Below are positions 10,196-20,781 of a DNA stretch of 64,000 bases, piece after piece. Under the pieces are notes generated by a model. That model searched no databases, had not been told where the DNA came from, and saw nothing but the letters and a program-made list of their open reading frames with translations. The DNA comes from Streptomyces sp. SirexAA-E (GTDB lineage Bacteria; Actinomycetota; Actinomycetes; Streptomycetales; Streptomycetaceae), in assembly GCF_000177195.2 (NCBI RefSeq), contig NC_015953.1, positions 5,890,001-5,954,000 on the forward strand, read 5' to 3'. A program made the translations under genes and the position numbers. Each line of letters begins with the position of its first letter. Position 1 is the stretch's first letter.

Positions 10196-10611
10196 CGGTG
10201 TGCCTTCTCCTTGATCTCGGCCACGTCGGCCTTGACGCTGTCCATGGTCCGCGTGGGGGTGGGCGGGGTGGCCCGGGCGACCTGCTTCTTGCCCATCAGG
10301 GCCAGGACCGCGGCGATCGCCAGCAGCACGCCGCACACGATCAGTGCCGACGCCCACACCGGCACCGCCAGGGCCAGCGCGGCGATCCCGGCGACCACCA
10401 GCGCCTGCAGTGCGAGGAAGGCCACCGTGCCCGCGCCCCCGAACAGGCCGCCGCCGAGGCCGAACCGCTTGCCCTTCTCGGTCATCTCCGCCTGGGCCAG
10501 GCGCATTTCGTCACGCACCAGCTGCGACAGCTGCTGCGAGGCCTGGGTCACCAGTGCCCCGACCGTGTCGTCCTTGCCGCGCGTCCCGGTGGGGTGTTCG
10601 ACGGTGCTCAT
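10192..10611 (-). CDS. phage holin-like superfamily membrane protein
   Basis: Protein of 139 aa matching the actinobacterial Holin-X style (Phage_holin_3_6): a cytoplasmic amphipathic N-terminus (VTQASQQLSQLVRDEMRLAQ) and two adjacent membrane helices (about residues 55-110). Despite the name, these chromosomal proteins are not phage lysis genes and their cellular role is unclear. ATG 10611 is used; a GTG lies two codons upstream. It is translationally coupled to the downstream small protein and follows the YihY-type gene 108 nt downstream, so the three may be one envelope-related operon. Confidence 0.8.
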   Translation of the reverse strand: MSTVEHPTGTRGKDDTVGALVTQASQQLSQLVRDEMRLAQAEMTEKGKRFGLGGGLFGGAGTVAFLALQALVVAGIAALALAVPVWASALIVCGVLLAIAAVLALMGKKQVARATPPTPTRTMDSVKADVAEIKEKAHR

Positions 10612-10719
10612 GGCCACGTACCCGCCTTTCCTTGGAGTGTCGCCTCTGCGCGAGGCCTGCCGGTGGGGCCGTCGCAGCGGGTACCCCGAGGGGAACCCTC
10701 CATCCGGCGCGCACCGGAT

Positions 10720-11802
10720 TCAGTCGAGATGGCGCCGGTCCTCCTCGGACCACTTGGCGGTGTCGCGCGGTTCGACGTACGGCTCCTCGGTCGCCGGATG
10801 GCCGCCTTCGATGGCACGCTGACGGGCCATCTCCGCGTCGAACTCGAGACCGAGCAGGATCGCGAGGTTGGTGATCCACAGCCAGACCAGGAAGACGATC
10901 ACGCCCGCCAGGGCGCCGTAGGTCTTGTTGTAGGAGGAGAAGTACGCCACGTACAGCGCGAAGCCGGCCGAGGCGATCATCCAGAGCAGCAGGGCGAGGA
11001 AGCTGCCGGGCGTCACCCACTTGAAGCCGCGGCCCCGGGCGTTGGGCGCGGCCCAGTACAGGAGCGCGATCATGACGGTGACGAGCAGGACCAGGACCGG
11101 CCACTTGGCGATCGACCACGCCGTCAGGGCGGTGTCGCCGACCCCCAGGGCGGAGCCGGCCCGCTGGGCGAGGGGCCCGGTGAACACCACGATCAGCGCG
11201 CTGACGACCGCCAGCACCATCAGGGTCACGGTCAGGGCCAGGCGCAGGGGCAGCACCTTCCACACCGGCCGCCCCTCGGGTATGTCGTAGACGGCATTGG
11301 AGGAGCGGATGAACGCCGCGATGTAACCGGAGGCCGACCAGAGGGCCAGTACCAGACCGAGGACGGCCATCAGGGATCCCGTGCCGCCGTTGCCCTGCAA
11401 CTGCTCCACGGCGTCGGACAGGATGTCCCGGACCGGGCCGGGGGCGAGTTTGCGCAGGTTGTCCATCACCTGCTGGGTGGCGGACTCGCCCGCGATGCCC
11501 AGCAGGGACACGAGTACGAGCAGGGCCGGGAAGAGGGAGAGCACACCGTAGTAGGTCAGGGCCGCGGCCCGGTCGGCGAGCTCGTCGTCCGCGAACTCCC
11601 GCACCGTGCGCCTGAGTACCGCCCACCACGACCGCTTGGGCATGGCGGTCGGCTCGTCCGGTGCCTCGCGCTCCACCTCCGGTCCCGGCCCGACGTGGTC
11701 CGGATCCCGCGCGGTGCCACCCACGCCGTCCGCGCGCTCCGGGTAGGGGTCGTGGCCGCCGGGTGCGGTCGGGGGTTGCTGTGGTTCCGGTGTCCGTGCC
11801 AT
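10720..11802 (-). CDS. YihY/BrkB family inner-membrane protein
   Basis: Protein of 360 aa. A hydrophilic, proline-rich N-terminus of about 65 aa precedes the YihY/virulence-factor-BrkB domain with six predicted membrane helices. Typical signatures are ADRAAALTYYGVLSLFPALL and, near the end, FSSYNKTYGALAGVIVFLVW with LGLEFDAEMAR. The family was once called ribonuclease BN in error; the present view is an envelope membrane protein of unknown transport role. The start ATG 11802 leaves 138 nt to the divergent GlsB-like gene; an internal ATG just before KRSWWAVLRR is a possible shorter start. Confidence 0.9.
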   Translation of the reverse strand: MARTPEPQQPPTAPGGHDPYPERADGVGGTARDPDHVGPGPEVEREAPDEPTAMPKRSWWAVLRRTVREFADDELADRAAALTYYGVLSLFPALLVLVSLLGIAGESATQQVMDNLRKLAPGPVRDILSDAVEQLQGNGGTGSLMAVLGLVLALWSASGYIAAFIRSSNAVYDIPEGRPVWKVLPLRLALTVTLMVLAVVSALIVVFTGPLAQRAGSALGVGDTALTAWSIAKWPVLVLLVTVMIALLYWAAPNARGRGFKWVTPGSFLALLLWMIASAGFALYVAYFSSYNKTYGALAGVIVFLVWLWITNLAILLGLEFDAEMARQRAIEGGHPATEEPYVEPRDTAKWSEEDRRHLD

Positions 11803-11940
11803 GCGAGTCCGGTAACCGCCCCGGGCCGACGGAAACGGAATTTCCGCGACCGCGTGTCCCGGGGCATAGGTCACGGTGTGCCGGGCACGCGGGCTGTAAC
11901 TTCCCGAAACGTTCAGGGCAGAGGAAGAGGAGGACGTGAC

Positions 11941-12201
11941 GTGTCGTTCCTGTGGGCCATCATCGCGGGACTCATCATCGGCCTGCTGGCCAAGCTCGTC
12001 GTACCCGGCCGGCAGCCCATTCCCCTGTGGCTGACCACCCTCCTCGGTATCGTCGGCGCCCTCGCCGGCAACGCGCTCGCCGGCGCGGTCGGCGTACGCG
12101 ACACCGGGGGCATCGACTGGATCCGGCACATCTTCCAGATCGGTGTCGCCGCCGTCCTCATCGCCTTCGTCACCCCCATGTGGGTCCGGCGACGGACCTG
12201 A
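11941..12201 (+). CDS. GlsB/YeaQ/YmgE family stress membrane protein
   Basis: Protein of 86 aa consisting almost wholly of three membrane helices. It has the family pattern AIIAGLIIGLLAKLVVPGRQ, LTTLLGIVGALAGNALAG, and a closing hydrophobic stretch before WVRRRT. Members are induced by stress in many bacteria (the transglycosylase-associated protein family). GTG 11941 is preceded by GAGGAGG at about 8 nt. It is divergent from the YihY-type gene and ends at a shared bidirectional terminator. Confidence 0.88.
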   Translation: MSFLWAIIAGLIIGLLAKLVVPGRQPIPLWLTTLLGIVGALAGNALAGAVGVRDTGGIDWIRHIFQIGVAAVLIAFVTPMWVRRRT

Positions 12202-12269
12202 CACCGCACTGCCGCCCTGCCCGCCGTAGCGATGCGACCGGTAGGGCGGCTCCAGGCGCGGACGGCGCA

Positions 12270-12311
12270 AAAGGGGCTCGGCCCGGCTGACCGGCCGGAC
12301 CGAGCCCCTTT
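12270..12311. terminator. bidirectional terminator
   Basis: A 12-bp perfect stem (AAAGGGGCTCGG pairing with CCGAGCCCCTTT) with an 18-nt loop. It lies between the convergent GlsB-like and beta-glucosidase genes; A and T residues at the stem base serve both directions. Confidence 0.8.
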
Positions 12312-12324
12312 CCGTGTGCCGGGG

Positions 12325-13704
<1,380 letters not shown>

Positions 13705-13712
13705 GGAAACCC

Positions 13713-14570
13713 TCACTTGACCGAGCCGCCGGTGATCCCGGCGGCGATGTACTTCTGGGACAGGACGAGGAGGACCGCGGCGGGCACGGCCGAGAGCACG
13801 GACGCGGCCATGACCGAACCCCAGTCACCGACGTGCGCGCCGATGTACTGGTAGATGCCCAGCGTGATCGGCTTGACGTCGTCCGTCGTGTTCAGCGTGA
13901 GCGCGAACATGAAGTCGCTCCACGCGTACAGGAAGGAGAACAGCCCGGCGGTGATCAGCGAGTTGCGGCTCATCGGCAGGACGACCCGGACGAACGTACG
14001 GATGCGGCCCGCGCCGTCGACCTCGGCGGCCTCGATGACCTCGCGCGGGATGGACACCATGAACGAGCGCATCAGCACGATCGCGAAGGGGATGCCCAGC
14101 GAGGCGTCCGCCAGCATCAGGCCGAAGTAGGAGTTGACCAGGCCGAGGTCCACGTACGCGCTGTACAGGGCGTTGGCGATGACGATGCCCGGCACCATCT
14201 GGGTGATGAGCGTGCCGAAGACGATCGTCCTGCCGCCGCGCAGGTTGAACTGCGCCAGCCCGTACGCCGCCGGCGCGGAGATCGCCAGACAGATCGCCAC
14301 GGCGCCGAGCGCCACCGCCAGCGAGGTCAGCAGGTTGGTGCCCTGGTCGGTGAGGGCCGAGGTGAAGCCGGAGAAGTCGATGCCCGTGGGCACCGGGCCC
14401 ACGTCGACCAGGCTCGCGTCCGGCTGGAGGGCGGTGTTGATCATCCAGTACAGCGGGAACAGCATGACCGCGAGGACGACGAGGCCGAACACGGTCGCAC
14501 CCCAGCGGCGCCTGGGCCGGTGGACGGCGGCGGGAGCCGGGGCGGCGGGGATCTGGGTGGTGGTCGCCAT
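13713..14570 (-). CDS. carbohydrate ABC transporter permease (MalG-like)
   Basis: Protein of 285 aa with six membrane helices and the permease EAA loop (EVIEAAEVDGAGRIRTFVRVVLP, in part) that docks an ATPase subunit. It matches the second permease of family-1 sugar importers. ATG 14570 is chosen; the frame stays open much further upstream, but that part overlaps the first permease. The gap to the upstream permease is 5 nt. No ATPase gene is in the cluster, so a shared multiple-sugar ATPase (MsiK type) encoded elsewhere is expected, as is normal in Streptomyces. Confidence 0.92.
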   Translation of the reverse strand: MATTTQIPAAPAPAAVHRPRRRWGATVFGLVVLAVMLFPLYWMINTALQPDASLVDVGPVPTGIDFSGFTSALTDQGTNLLTSLAVALGAVAICLAISAPAAYGLAQFNLRGGRTIVFGTLITQMVPGIVIANALYSAYVDLGLVNSYFGLMLADASLGIPFAIVLMRSFMVSIPREVIEAAEVDGAGRIRTFVRVVLPMSRNSLITAGLFSFLYAWSDFMFALTLNTTDDVKPITLGIYQYIGAHVGDWGSVMAASVLSAVPAAVLLVLSQKYIAAGITGGSVK

Positions 14571-14575
14571 GCCGG

Positions 14576-15547
14576 TCACTTCCCCTCGTTGCGGTTGACC
14601 CGCAGGTAGAACACCGCGAAGACGGCGGAGATCAGGATCAGGATGTTGCCGACCACGGCACCGGCTCCGAAGTCCATCTGGACGAAGGAGTTCTGGTACG
14701 TGAGCGTGCCGAGCGTCTGCGTGGAGTCGGCGGGCCCGCCGTCGGTGAGGGCGAGGACCAGGTCGAGGATCTTGACCGTCGACATGAAGCCGAGCACCAG
14801 CACCACGGTGATGACGGGCTTGAGCATGGGCAGGGTGACCGAGCGGAACGTACGCCAGGCGGACGCGCCGTCGAGCGCGGCGGCCTCGCTCAGCTCCTTG
14901 GGGACCTCCTGGAGGCCGCCGTAGAGGATCACCATGTTGAACGGGATGCCGATCCAGATGTTCACCAGGATCACCGAGATCAGCGCCATGCTCGTGCTCG
15001 TCAGCCACGGCGTGTCACCGGGGAGGCCGACGGTGCCCAGGAAGGAGTTGAGGACCCCGGTGTCCTGGTCGAAGATGCGCCGCCACACGATGCCGGAGAC
15101 GACCATCGGGACGAGCCACGGCAGCAGGATCAGCGAGCGCAGGATCCCGTTCAGCGGGAAGCGGCGGGTGAAGAAGACGGCGAGGGCCAGACCGATGCAG
15201 AACTGGCCGACGAGCGAGCCGACGGTGAAGAGGATCGTCTGCCAGAGGGCCTTGCCGAACAGTCCGTCGCCGAAGACGTTGCTCCAGTTGTCGAAGCCGT
15301 TGAACGGCGCCTCACCGGTGAAGAAGGTGGACGGTGAGTAGTCCTGGAAGCTCATCACGATGTTGCGGACGAGCGGGTAGCCGAAGAACAGCGCCATGAA
15401 GATCACGGCGGGGGCGATGAACCCCCACTGGGCGAGCGACTTGCGCCGCTTGGCGCTCCGCGGGTTCACCGGCTTGCCGACCGCACCGGCCGCGGGGGCC
15501 TTCGTGCCGGTGGCCGGCGCGGCGGCTGAGGCTGTGGTGGATGACAT
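14576..15547 (-). CDS. carbohydrate ABC transporter permease (MalF-like)
   Basis: Protein of 323 aa. A flexible Ala/Pro-rich N-terminus of about 38 aa precedes six membrane helices, with the EAA loop ELSEAAALDGASAWRTFRSV. It should pair with the neighbouring MalG-like permease and binding protein. The first residues MSSTTASAAAPATG are cytoplasmic. The spacing of 11 nt to the binding-protein gene shows one operon. Confidence 0.92.
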   Translation of the reverse strand: MSSTTASAAAPATGTKAPAAGAVGKPVNPRSAKRRKSLAQWGFIAPAVIFMALFFGYPLVRNIVMSFQDYSPSTFFTGEAPFNGFDNWSNVFGDGLFGKALWQTILFTVGSLVGQFCIGLALAVFFTRRFPLNGILRSLILLPWLVPMVVSGIVWRRIFDQDTGVLNSFLGTVGLPGDTPWLTSTSMALISVILVNIWIGIPFNMVILYGGLQEVPKELSEAAALDGASAWRTFRSVTLPMLKPVITVVLVLGFMSTVKILDLVLALTDGGPADSTQTLGTLTYQNSFVQMDFGAGAVVGNILILISAVFAVFYLRVNRNEGK

Positions 15548-15558
15548 GGTGCGTTACC

Positions 15559-16821
15559 TCAGTTCCCGCTCGTGACCTGCTGCTGGGCACGCTTCAGAGC
15601 GGCCTCGCTGGACTCACCGGTGAGCGCGGACTGGAAGGCGCTCTGCAGGGCCAGCGACACGGACGACCACCGCGCGCCGACCTTCGCGGTACGGGAACGG
15701 GCCGTGGCGACCTGGTCGGCCAGCGCCGCCAGCTCGGGGGTCTTCTTCCGCCAGATGTCGGCCGCCTTGGTGTTGGCGGGGACCATCCAGCTGTTGATGG
15801 CGTAGGAGATCTCCTCCTGCTCACCCGACATACAGCCGATGATCTTCGCGGACATCTTCTCGCGCTCGGTGTCACCGGTGTTGGGCACGGTCAGCACACC
15901 GCCGCCCAGCGGACCGACCGAGTCGTCGCCCGCCTTCGGGACCGGGATCTCGGCGATGCCCCAGTTGAGGCCCTTCTTGGAGTTCAGGGTCTCGACCTGC
16001 CACGGGCCGTTGATCATCATGGCCGCGTTGCCGGCCATGAACTGGTCGTTCACGTCGGCCTGGGTCCAGTTGACCGTGGACTTGGAGAGCGAACCGTCCT
16101 TCAGCAGCGCCTTCCAGTAGTCCAGGGCCCCGGCGACCTCGGGGGAGTCGAGCTTCGTCTCGTCGCCGCCGTTGGACCACATGAACGGGGTGAACTGGAA
16201 GACGCCGTCCTCCGCGCCGCCCGCGCTCAGCGCCAGGCCGTACCGCTTGCCCTGGGTCAGCTTCTTCGCCGTCGACTGCATCTCGGCCCAGGTGGTGGGC
16301 ACCTCCAGACCGGCCTTGTCGAGGGTGTCCTTGTTGTAGAACAGCGCCAGGGTGTTCACCGTGCGCGCCGCCCCGTAGTACGTCCCGTCGAACGAGCCGA
16401 AGTCGACGATCCCGTCGGGGATGTCCGTCGTGGTCAGCCCGAGGTCCTTCAGTGGGATCAGCCCGCCGGCCTCGGCGAAGGTCGGCATCTCGGAGGCGTC
16501 CAGCTGGAGGACGTCCGGCAGCGACTTCGAGGAGGCCATGCGCAGCGCCTTCGTCATCAGCTGCGAGGCCGGCACGCTCTGCTGCTCGATGGTGACCCCG
16601 AGCTCCTTGCTGCAGCGCTCGAGTGTGTCACCGTCCCAGCGGTGGTACGACTCGTCGGTCGAGGAGTTCATGACGGTGTAGACGTCCTCGTCCCGCTGCT
16701 GCCCGCACCCCGACAGAACGGTGCCGGCGACGATGGCGGAGACGACGGTGAGAGGGACGACGATCCGCCTGGTGCGACGGCTGCGGCGTCCGGTCCGCCC
16801 GTCCGGGGAAGGTTCTGTCAC
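15559..16821 (-). CDS. sugar-binding lipoprotein of ABC importer
   Basis: Protein of 420 aa, a family-1 extracellular solute-binding protein. The basic N-terminus RRSRRTRRI, a hydrophobic segment and the lipobox LSGC (Cys39) mark a lipoprotein on the outer face of the membrane. Aromatic and acidic clusters such as FQFTPFMWSNGGDE and MMINGPWQVE fit an oligosaccharide pocket. GTG 16821 is the most plausible start, although its ribosome binding site is weak. The promoter region holds a CebR-like box (16858-16871), and with the downstream GH1 enzyme this suggests cello- or xyloglucan-oligosaccharide uptake. Substrate identity is inference. Confidence 0.9.
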   Translation of the reverse strand: MTEPSPDGRTGRRSRRTRRIVVPLTVVSAIVAGTVLSGCGQQRDEDVYTVMNSSTDESYHRWDGDTLERCSKELGVTIEQQSVPASQLMTKALRMASSKSLPDVLQLDASEMPTFAEAGGLIPLKDLGLTTTDIPDGIVDFGSFDGTYYGAARTVNTLALFYNKDTLDKAGLEVPTTWAEMQSTAKKLTQGKRYGLALSAGGAEDGVFQFTPFMWSNGGDETKLDSPEVAGALDYWKALLKDGSLSKSTVNWTQADVNDQFMAGNAAMMINGPWQVETLNSKKGLNWGIAEIPVPKAGDDSVGPLGGGVLTVPNTGDTEREKMSAKIIGCMSGEQEEISYAINSWMVPANTKAADIWRKKTPELAALADQVATARSRTAKVGARWSSVSLALQSAFQSALTGESSEAALKRAQQQVTSGN

Positions 16822-16857
16822 GGTGGTGCCCTTGCGGTGAGAGGGTGGCCGGGCCCA

Positions 16858-16871
16858 TGGGAACGCTCCCA
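16858..16871. promoter_or_regulatory. CebR-like operator
   Basis: TGGGAACGCTCCCA differs at one position from the 14-bp CebR box TGGGAGCGCTCCCA known for cellobiose/cellotriose control in Streptomyces. It lies 36 nt upstream of the binding-protein start codon, where it could overlap the promoter or leader. Confidence 0.6.
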
Positions 16872-16932
16872 CGGGATGTTCGTCAAGCCCCTGCGCGGAT
16901 TCGGCTGTGTCACGGCGGGGGGACGACTGCGG

Positions 16933-16965
16933 GGTGCCCGGCGGCCGGAACGCCGCCGGGGCACC
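16933..16965 (-). terminator. hairpin after xylose isomerase
   Basis: A 13-bp GC stem (GGTGCCCGGCGGC with one bulged G in the other arm) begins 7 nt past the xylA stop. It probably separates xylA transcription from the importer operon. Confidence 0.55.
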
Positions 16966-16971
16966 GGGGAA

Positions 16972-18141
16972 TCAGCGGACGTTGAGGAGGTGGTCCATGG
17001 CGAGCTGGTCGAGGGCTTCGAAGGCCATGGAGCGTTCGGCGGCGGCGGTGGCGTCGAAGTCCTCGTAGGCGGTGCGGTCGGCGAGGAGTGCCTTGAGGCC
17101 GTCGTCGGCGGTGGGGCGGGCGAGTTCGTCGAGGCGGGAGGCGGTGAGGGCCTCCTGGACGGCGGGGTCGGCGCGGAAGGCGGCGGCGCGCTCCTTGAGG
17201 ATGAGGTAGTTGCGCATGCAGTTCTTCGCGGACTCCCACACCCCGTCGATGCCGTCGGTGCGTACCGGCTTGAAGTCGAAGTGGCGTGAGCCGTCCCAGC
17301 CGGCCGTCTCCAGGAGGTCCACGAGCCAGAACGCCTGGCGCAGGTCACCGGCGCCGAAGCGGAAGTCCTGGTCGTACTTGATCCCGGACTGGCCGTTGAG
17401 GTCGATGTGGAAGAGCTTGCCCGCCCACAGGGCCTGCGCGATGCCGTGGGGGAAGTTCAGCCCGGCCATCTGCTCGTGCCCGGTCTCCGGGTTCACCCCG
17501 ACCAGCTCGGGGCGCTCCAGGCGCTCGATGAAGGCCAGCGCGTGCCCGATCGTGGGCAGCAGGATGTCACCGCGGGGCTCGTTGGGCTTGGGCTCGATCG
17601 CGAACCGCAGGTCGTAGCCCTGCTCGGTGACGTAGTCGCCCAGCAGGTCGAAGGCCTCCTTCATCCGGTCCAGGGCCGACCGCACGTCCTTGGCCGCACC
17701 GGACTCGGCGCCCTCACGCCCGCCCCAGGCCACATACGTCTGCGCGCCGAGCTCCACCGCGAGATCGATGTTGCGGATCACCTTGCGCAGCGCGAACCGC
17801 CGCACGTCACGGTCGTTGGAGGTGAACCCGCCGTCCTTGAACACCGGGTGCGTGAACAGGTTCGTCGTCGCCATCGGCACCTTGAGCCCGGTACGCTCCA
17901 GCGCCTCCCTGAACCGCCCGACCAGCCGCGCCCGCTCACGGTCGTCCGACCCGAACGGAATCAGGTCGTCGTCATGGAACGTCACCCCGTGCGCACCGAG
18001 CTCCGCCAGCCGCTCGACCGACTCCACCGGGTCCAGCACCGGACGCGTCGGCTCACCGAACGGGTCGTTGCCCCGCCAGCCCACGGTCCACAGACCGAAC
18101 GTGAACTTGTCCTCAGGAGTGGGAGTGAAACGCTCCGGCAT
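16972..18141 (-). CDS. xylA: xylose isomerase
   Basis: Protein of 389 aa, the length of class I (Streptomyces-type) xylose/glucose isomerase, converting D-xylose to D-xylulose with two divalent metals. Signatures are [16 protein letters not shown] at the N-terminus, [20 protein letters not shown] with the catalytic His, [25 protein letters not shown] and LFHIDLNGQ. No xylulokinase gene accompanies it, whereas streptomycetes often pair xylA with a divergent xylB. Here it is divergent from an alpha-xylosidase instead, so it likely handles xylose released inside the cell from xylosylated oligosaccharides (inference). Confidence 0.96.
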   Translation of the reverse strand: MPERFTPTPEDKFTFGLWTVGWRGNDPFGEPTRPVLDPVESVERLAELGAHGVTFHDDDLIPFGSDDRERARLVGRFREALERTGLKVPMATTNLFTHPVFKDGGFTSNDRDVRRFALRKVIRNIDLAVELGAQTYVAWGGREGAESGAAKDVRSALDRMKEAFDLLGDYVTEQGYDLRFAIEPKPNEPRGDILLPTIGHALAFIERLERPELVGVNPETGHEQMAGLNFPHGIAQALWAGKLFHIDLNGQSGIKYDQDFRFGAGDLRQAFWLVDLLETAGWDGSRHFDFKPVRTDGIDGVWESAKNCMRNYLILKERAAAFRADPAVQEALTASRLDELARPTADDGLKALLADRTAYEDFDATAAAERSMAFEALDQLAMDHLLNVR

Positions 18142-18466
18142 CGGTCAGCCTCTTGTCCACGAGAGCCGGTCGGCTGCACTGCCGGCCGGCACCAATTTGT
18201 TTGCTTGGAGTACTAATACGCCATCCCGTCAAGGGTTTCTAGACCGTTTCCGTGATGTTTCGGTCACATGGCGCAAACATGGCTGCTCGGAAGCGCTTCA
18301 CCTCGGGGGTGCCCACCCGGGCAATCCGGGAATTCCCGCTGCGGACCGCCCTGTCGGTCATATTTGTTTTGTGTACGATCAAAATGAAGAGGACCCGCAG
18401 CCGCGCTTGCCGCAGGCGCCCTGACGTCCCGCAGTCCAGCACTTCTGATCCGGCTAAGGACCCCCC
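18142..18466. promoter_or_regulatory. divergent control region xylA / alpha-xylosidase
   Basis: 325 bp without a gene. It holds AATTTGTTTGCTTGG (18194-18208), similar to the AGTTTGTTTG half-site of ROK-type xylose operators. It also has the perfect palindrome GAAGCGCTTC (18290-18299), the core of LacI-family operators, and TTTTG-N8-CAAAA (18367-18384). TTGACG on the minus strand near 18229-18234 could be a -35 for xylA. Confidence 0.45.
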
Positions 18467-20719
18467 ATGAAGTTCACCGACGGCTTCTGGCAGTTGCGCA
18501 GCGGTGTGCACGCCTCGTACGCCACCGAAGTCCGCGACGTCCGACTCGACGACGACCGTCTCGCCGCCTACGCCGCCGTCAAGCGCGTCCAGCGCCGCGG
18601 CGACACGCTGAACGCCCCGCTGATCACCGTGGAGGCCCACGCACCGGCCGAGGGCGTCATCGCGGTCCGCCTCACCCACCACGCGGGCAAGCGCCGCAAG
18701 GGCCCCGACTTCGAGCTGCCGGGAGCCGTGGCCCCGTCCGCCGGGGGCTCCGCACCCGGGTCCGCCGCGACCACCCGTACCGAGGGCACCACCGCCGAGC
18801 TGACCAGCGGCCCGCTCACCCTGAGGCTGCCCACCGAGGGGGCCTTCGGCCTGGAGTTCCTCGACCAGGACGGCCGGCTCCTGACCTCCGCCGGGCCCAA
18901 GGGCAGCGCGTTCGCCACCACCCCCGACGGAAGCCACCACATGGTCGCCCAGCTCGCCCTGGGCGTCGGCGAGACCGTCCACGGGCTCGGCGAACGCTTC
19001 ACGCCGTACGTCAAGAACGGCCAGGTCGTCGACATGTGGCAGGCCGACGGCGGCACCAGCAGCGAACAGGCCTACAAGAACGTCCCGTTCTACCTCTCCT
19101 CGCGCGGCTACGGCGTCTTCGTCAACCACCCCGGCAAGGTCTCCTTCGAGGTCGGCTCCGAGGCCGTCGGGCAGGTGCAGTTCAGCGTCGAGGACCAGAC
19201 CCTCGAATACTTCGTCGTCGCCGGCCCCACGCCGAAGGACGTCCTCACCCGCTACACCGCGCTCACCGGCCGCCCGGCCCTCCCGCCGGCCTGGTCCTTC
19301 GGGCTCTGGCTGACCACCTCCTTCACCACCTCCTACGACGAGGCCACCGTCACCTCGTTCGTCGACGGCATGGCCGAGCGCGGCATCCCGCTCAGCGTCT
19401 TCCACTTCGACTGCTTCTGGATGCGCGAGTACCAGTGGTCCGACTTCGAGTGGGACCCGGCGGTCTTCCCCGACCCGGAGGGCATGATCGCCCGGCTCAA
19501 GGGCAAGGGCCTGAAGATCTGCGTCTGGATCAACCCGTACATCGCGCAGAAGGGCGCCCTGTACGAGGAGGGCGCCCGCAAGGGCTACTTCGTCGAGACC
19601 GCCGACGGTGACATCTGGCAGTGGGACAAGTGGCAGGCCGGAATGGCGCTGGTCGACTTCACCGACCCGGAGGCCACCGCCTGGTTCCAGGGCAAGCTCA
19701 AGGGCCTCCTCGACCAGGGTGTCGACGGCTTCAAGACCGACTTCGGCGAGCGCATCCCCACCGACGTCGTCTGGCACGACGGCTCCGACCCGGAGCGCAT
19801 GCACAACTACTACACGCACCTCTACAACAAGGCGGTCTTCGAACTCCTGGAGCAGGAGCGCGGCGCCGGAGAGGCCGTCCTCTTCGCCCGCTCCGCGACC
19901 GCCGGCGGCCAGCAGTACCCGGTGCACTGGGGCGGCGACTGCTGGTCCTCCTTCGAGGCCATGGCCGAGTCGCTGCGCGGCGGGCTCTCCTTGTCGCTGT
20001 CGGGCTTCGGCTTCTGGAGCCACGACATCGGCGGCTTCGAGGGCACACCGGACCCGGCGGTCTTCAAGCGCTGGCTCGCCTTCGGCCTGCTCTCCTCGCA
20101 CAGCCGGCTGCACGGCTCGTCCTCGTACCGCGTGCCGTGGGAGTTCGGCGACGAAGCGGTGGACGTGGCCCGGCGGTTCACCCGGCTCAAGCACCGGCTG
20201 ATGCCGTACCTGTACGGCGCCGCGGTCGAGGCCCACCGCACCGGCGTCCCGACCATGCGCCCGCTGCTGCTGGAGTTCCCGGACGACCCGACCGCCCGCA
20301 CGGTGGACCGCCAGTACCTGCTGGGCCCGGACCTCCTGGTCGCGCCGGTCTTCGCCGAGGACGGCGAGGTCGAGTACTACGTCCCCGAGGGCACCTGGAC
20401 GCGGTTCCTCACCGGGGAGACCGTCACCGGCCCCGCCTGGCACCGGGAGACCCACGGCTACGACAGCCTGCCGCTGCTGGTCCGCCAGGGCGCGGTCCTG
20501 GCCCTCGGGGCGGACGAGTCCCGCCCGGACGGCGCATGGCTCGACGACCTCGAACTCCGCGTGTACGCCCCGGCCGGGACCGGCGACTTCACCCGCACGG
20601 TGACGGTCCCGGACCGCACGGGCGCGGTCGCCGCGACCTACGAGGTGGTCCGTGAGGGCGGCGATGTCCGCGTCACGACCGACACGGACCGGCCGTACAC
20701 CGTCACGGTCGTAGGCTGA
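18467..20719 (+). CDS. yicI: GH31 alpha-xylosidase (YicI type)
   Basis: Protein of 750 aa, no signal peptide, matching cytoplasmic GH31 alpha-xylosidases that remove non-reducing xylose from isoprimeverose and xyloglucan oligosaccharides. The nucleophile Asp is in GFKTDFGERIP (about residue 425) and the acid/base Asp in HWGGDCWSS (about 491). The 66-residue spacing is what I remember for E. coli YicI. FHFDCFWMREYQWSDFEWDP is the -1 site loop typical of the xylosidase branch. It is divergent from xylA and 1.6 kb from the importer, supporting one sugar pathway. Confidence 0.93.
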   Translation: MKFTDGFWQLRSGVHASYATEVRDVRLDDDRLAAYAAVKRVQRRGDTLNAPLITVEAHAPAEGVIAVRLTHHAGKRRKGPDFELPGAVAPSAGGSAPGSAATTRTEGTTAELTSGPLTLRLPTEGAFGLEFLDQDGRLLTSAGPKGSAFATTPDGSHHMVAQLALGVGETVHGLGERFTPYVKNGQVVDMWQADGGTSSEQAYKNVPFYLSSRGYGVFVNHPGKVSFEVGSEAVGQVQFSVEDQTLEYFVVAGPTPKDVLTRYTALTGRPALPPAWSFGLWLTTSFTTSYDEATVTSFVDGMAERGIPLSVFHFDCFWMREYQWSDFEWDPAVFPDPEGMIARLKGKGLKICVWINPYIAQKGALYEEGARKGYFVETADGDIWQWDKWQAGMALVDFTDPEATAWFQGKLKGLLDQGVDGFKTDFGERIPTDVVWHDGSDPERMHNYYTHLYNKAVFELLEQERGAGEAVLFARSATAGGQQYPVHWGGDCWSSFEAMAESLRGGLSLSLSGFGFWSHDIGGFEGTPDPAVFKRWLAFGLLSSHSRLHGSSSYRVPWEFGDEAVDVARRFTRLKHRLMPYLYGAAVEAHRTGVPTMRPLLLEFPDDPTARTVDRQYLLGPDLLVAPVFAEDGEVEYYVPEGTWTRFLTGETVTGPAWHRETHGYDSLPLLVRQGAVLALGADESRPDGAWLDDLELRVYAPAGTGDFTRTVTVPDRTGAVAATYEVVREGGDVRVTTDTDRPYTVTVVG

Positions 20720-20781
20720 TCCTTCGGGCCGGCCCCGCCCGGGGCCGGCCCACCGGCACGAGAGTCGCGAAGGTGGAGTCC

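Noticed and set aside
10192-10611. Holin-like gene as sign of a prophage
   Set aside because: No other phage genes nearby; this family is a normal chromosomal membrane protein in streptomycetes.
10138-12201. 687-aa rightward frame ending in the GlsB-like protein
   Set aside because: Only the last 86 residues form a real protein; the rest is antisense to the holin-like and YihY genes.
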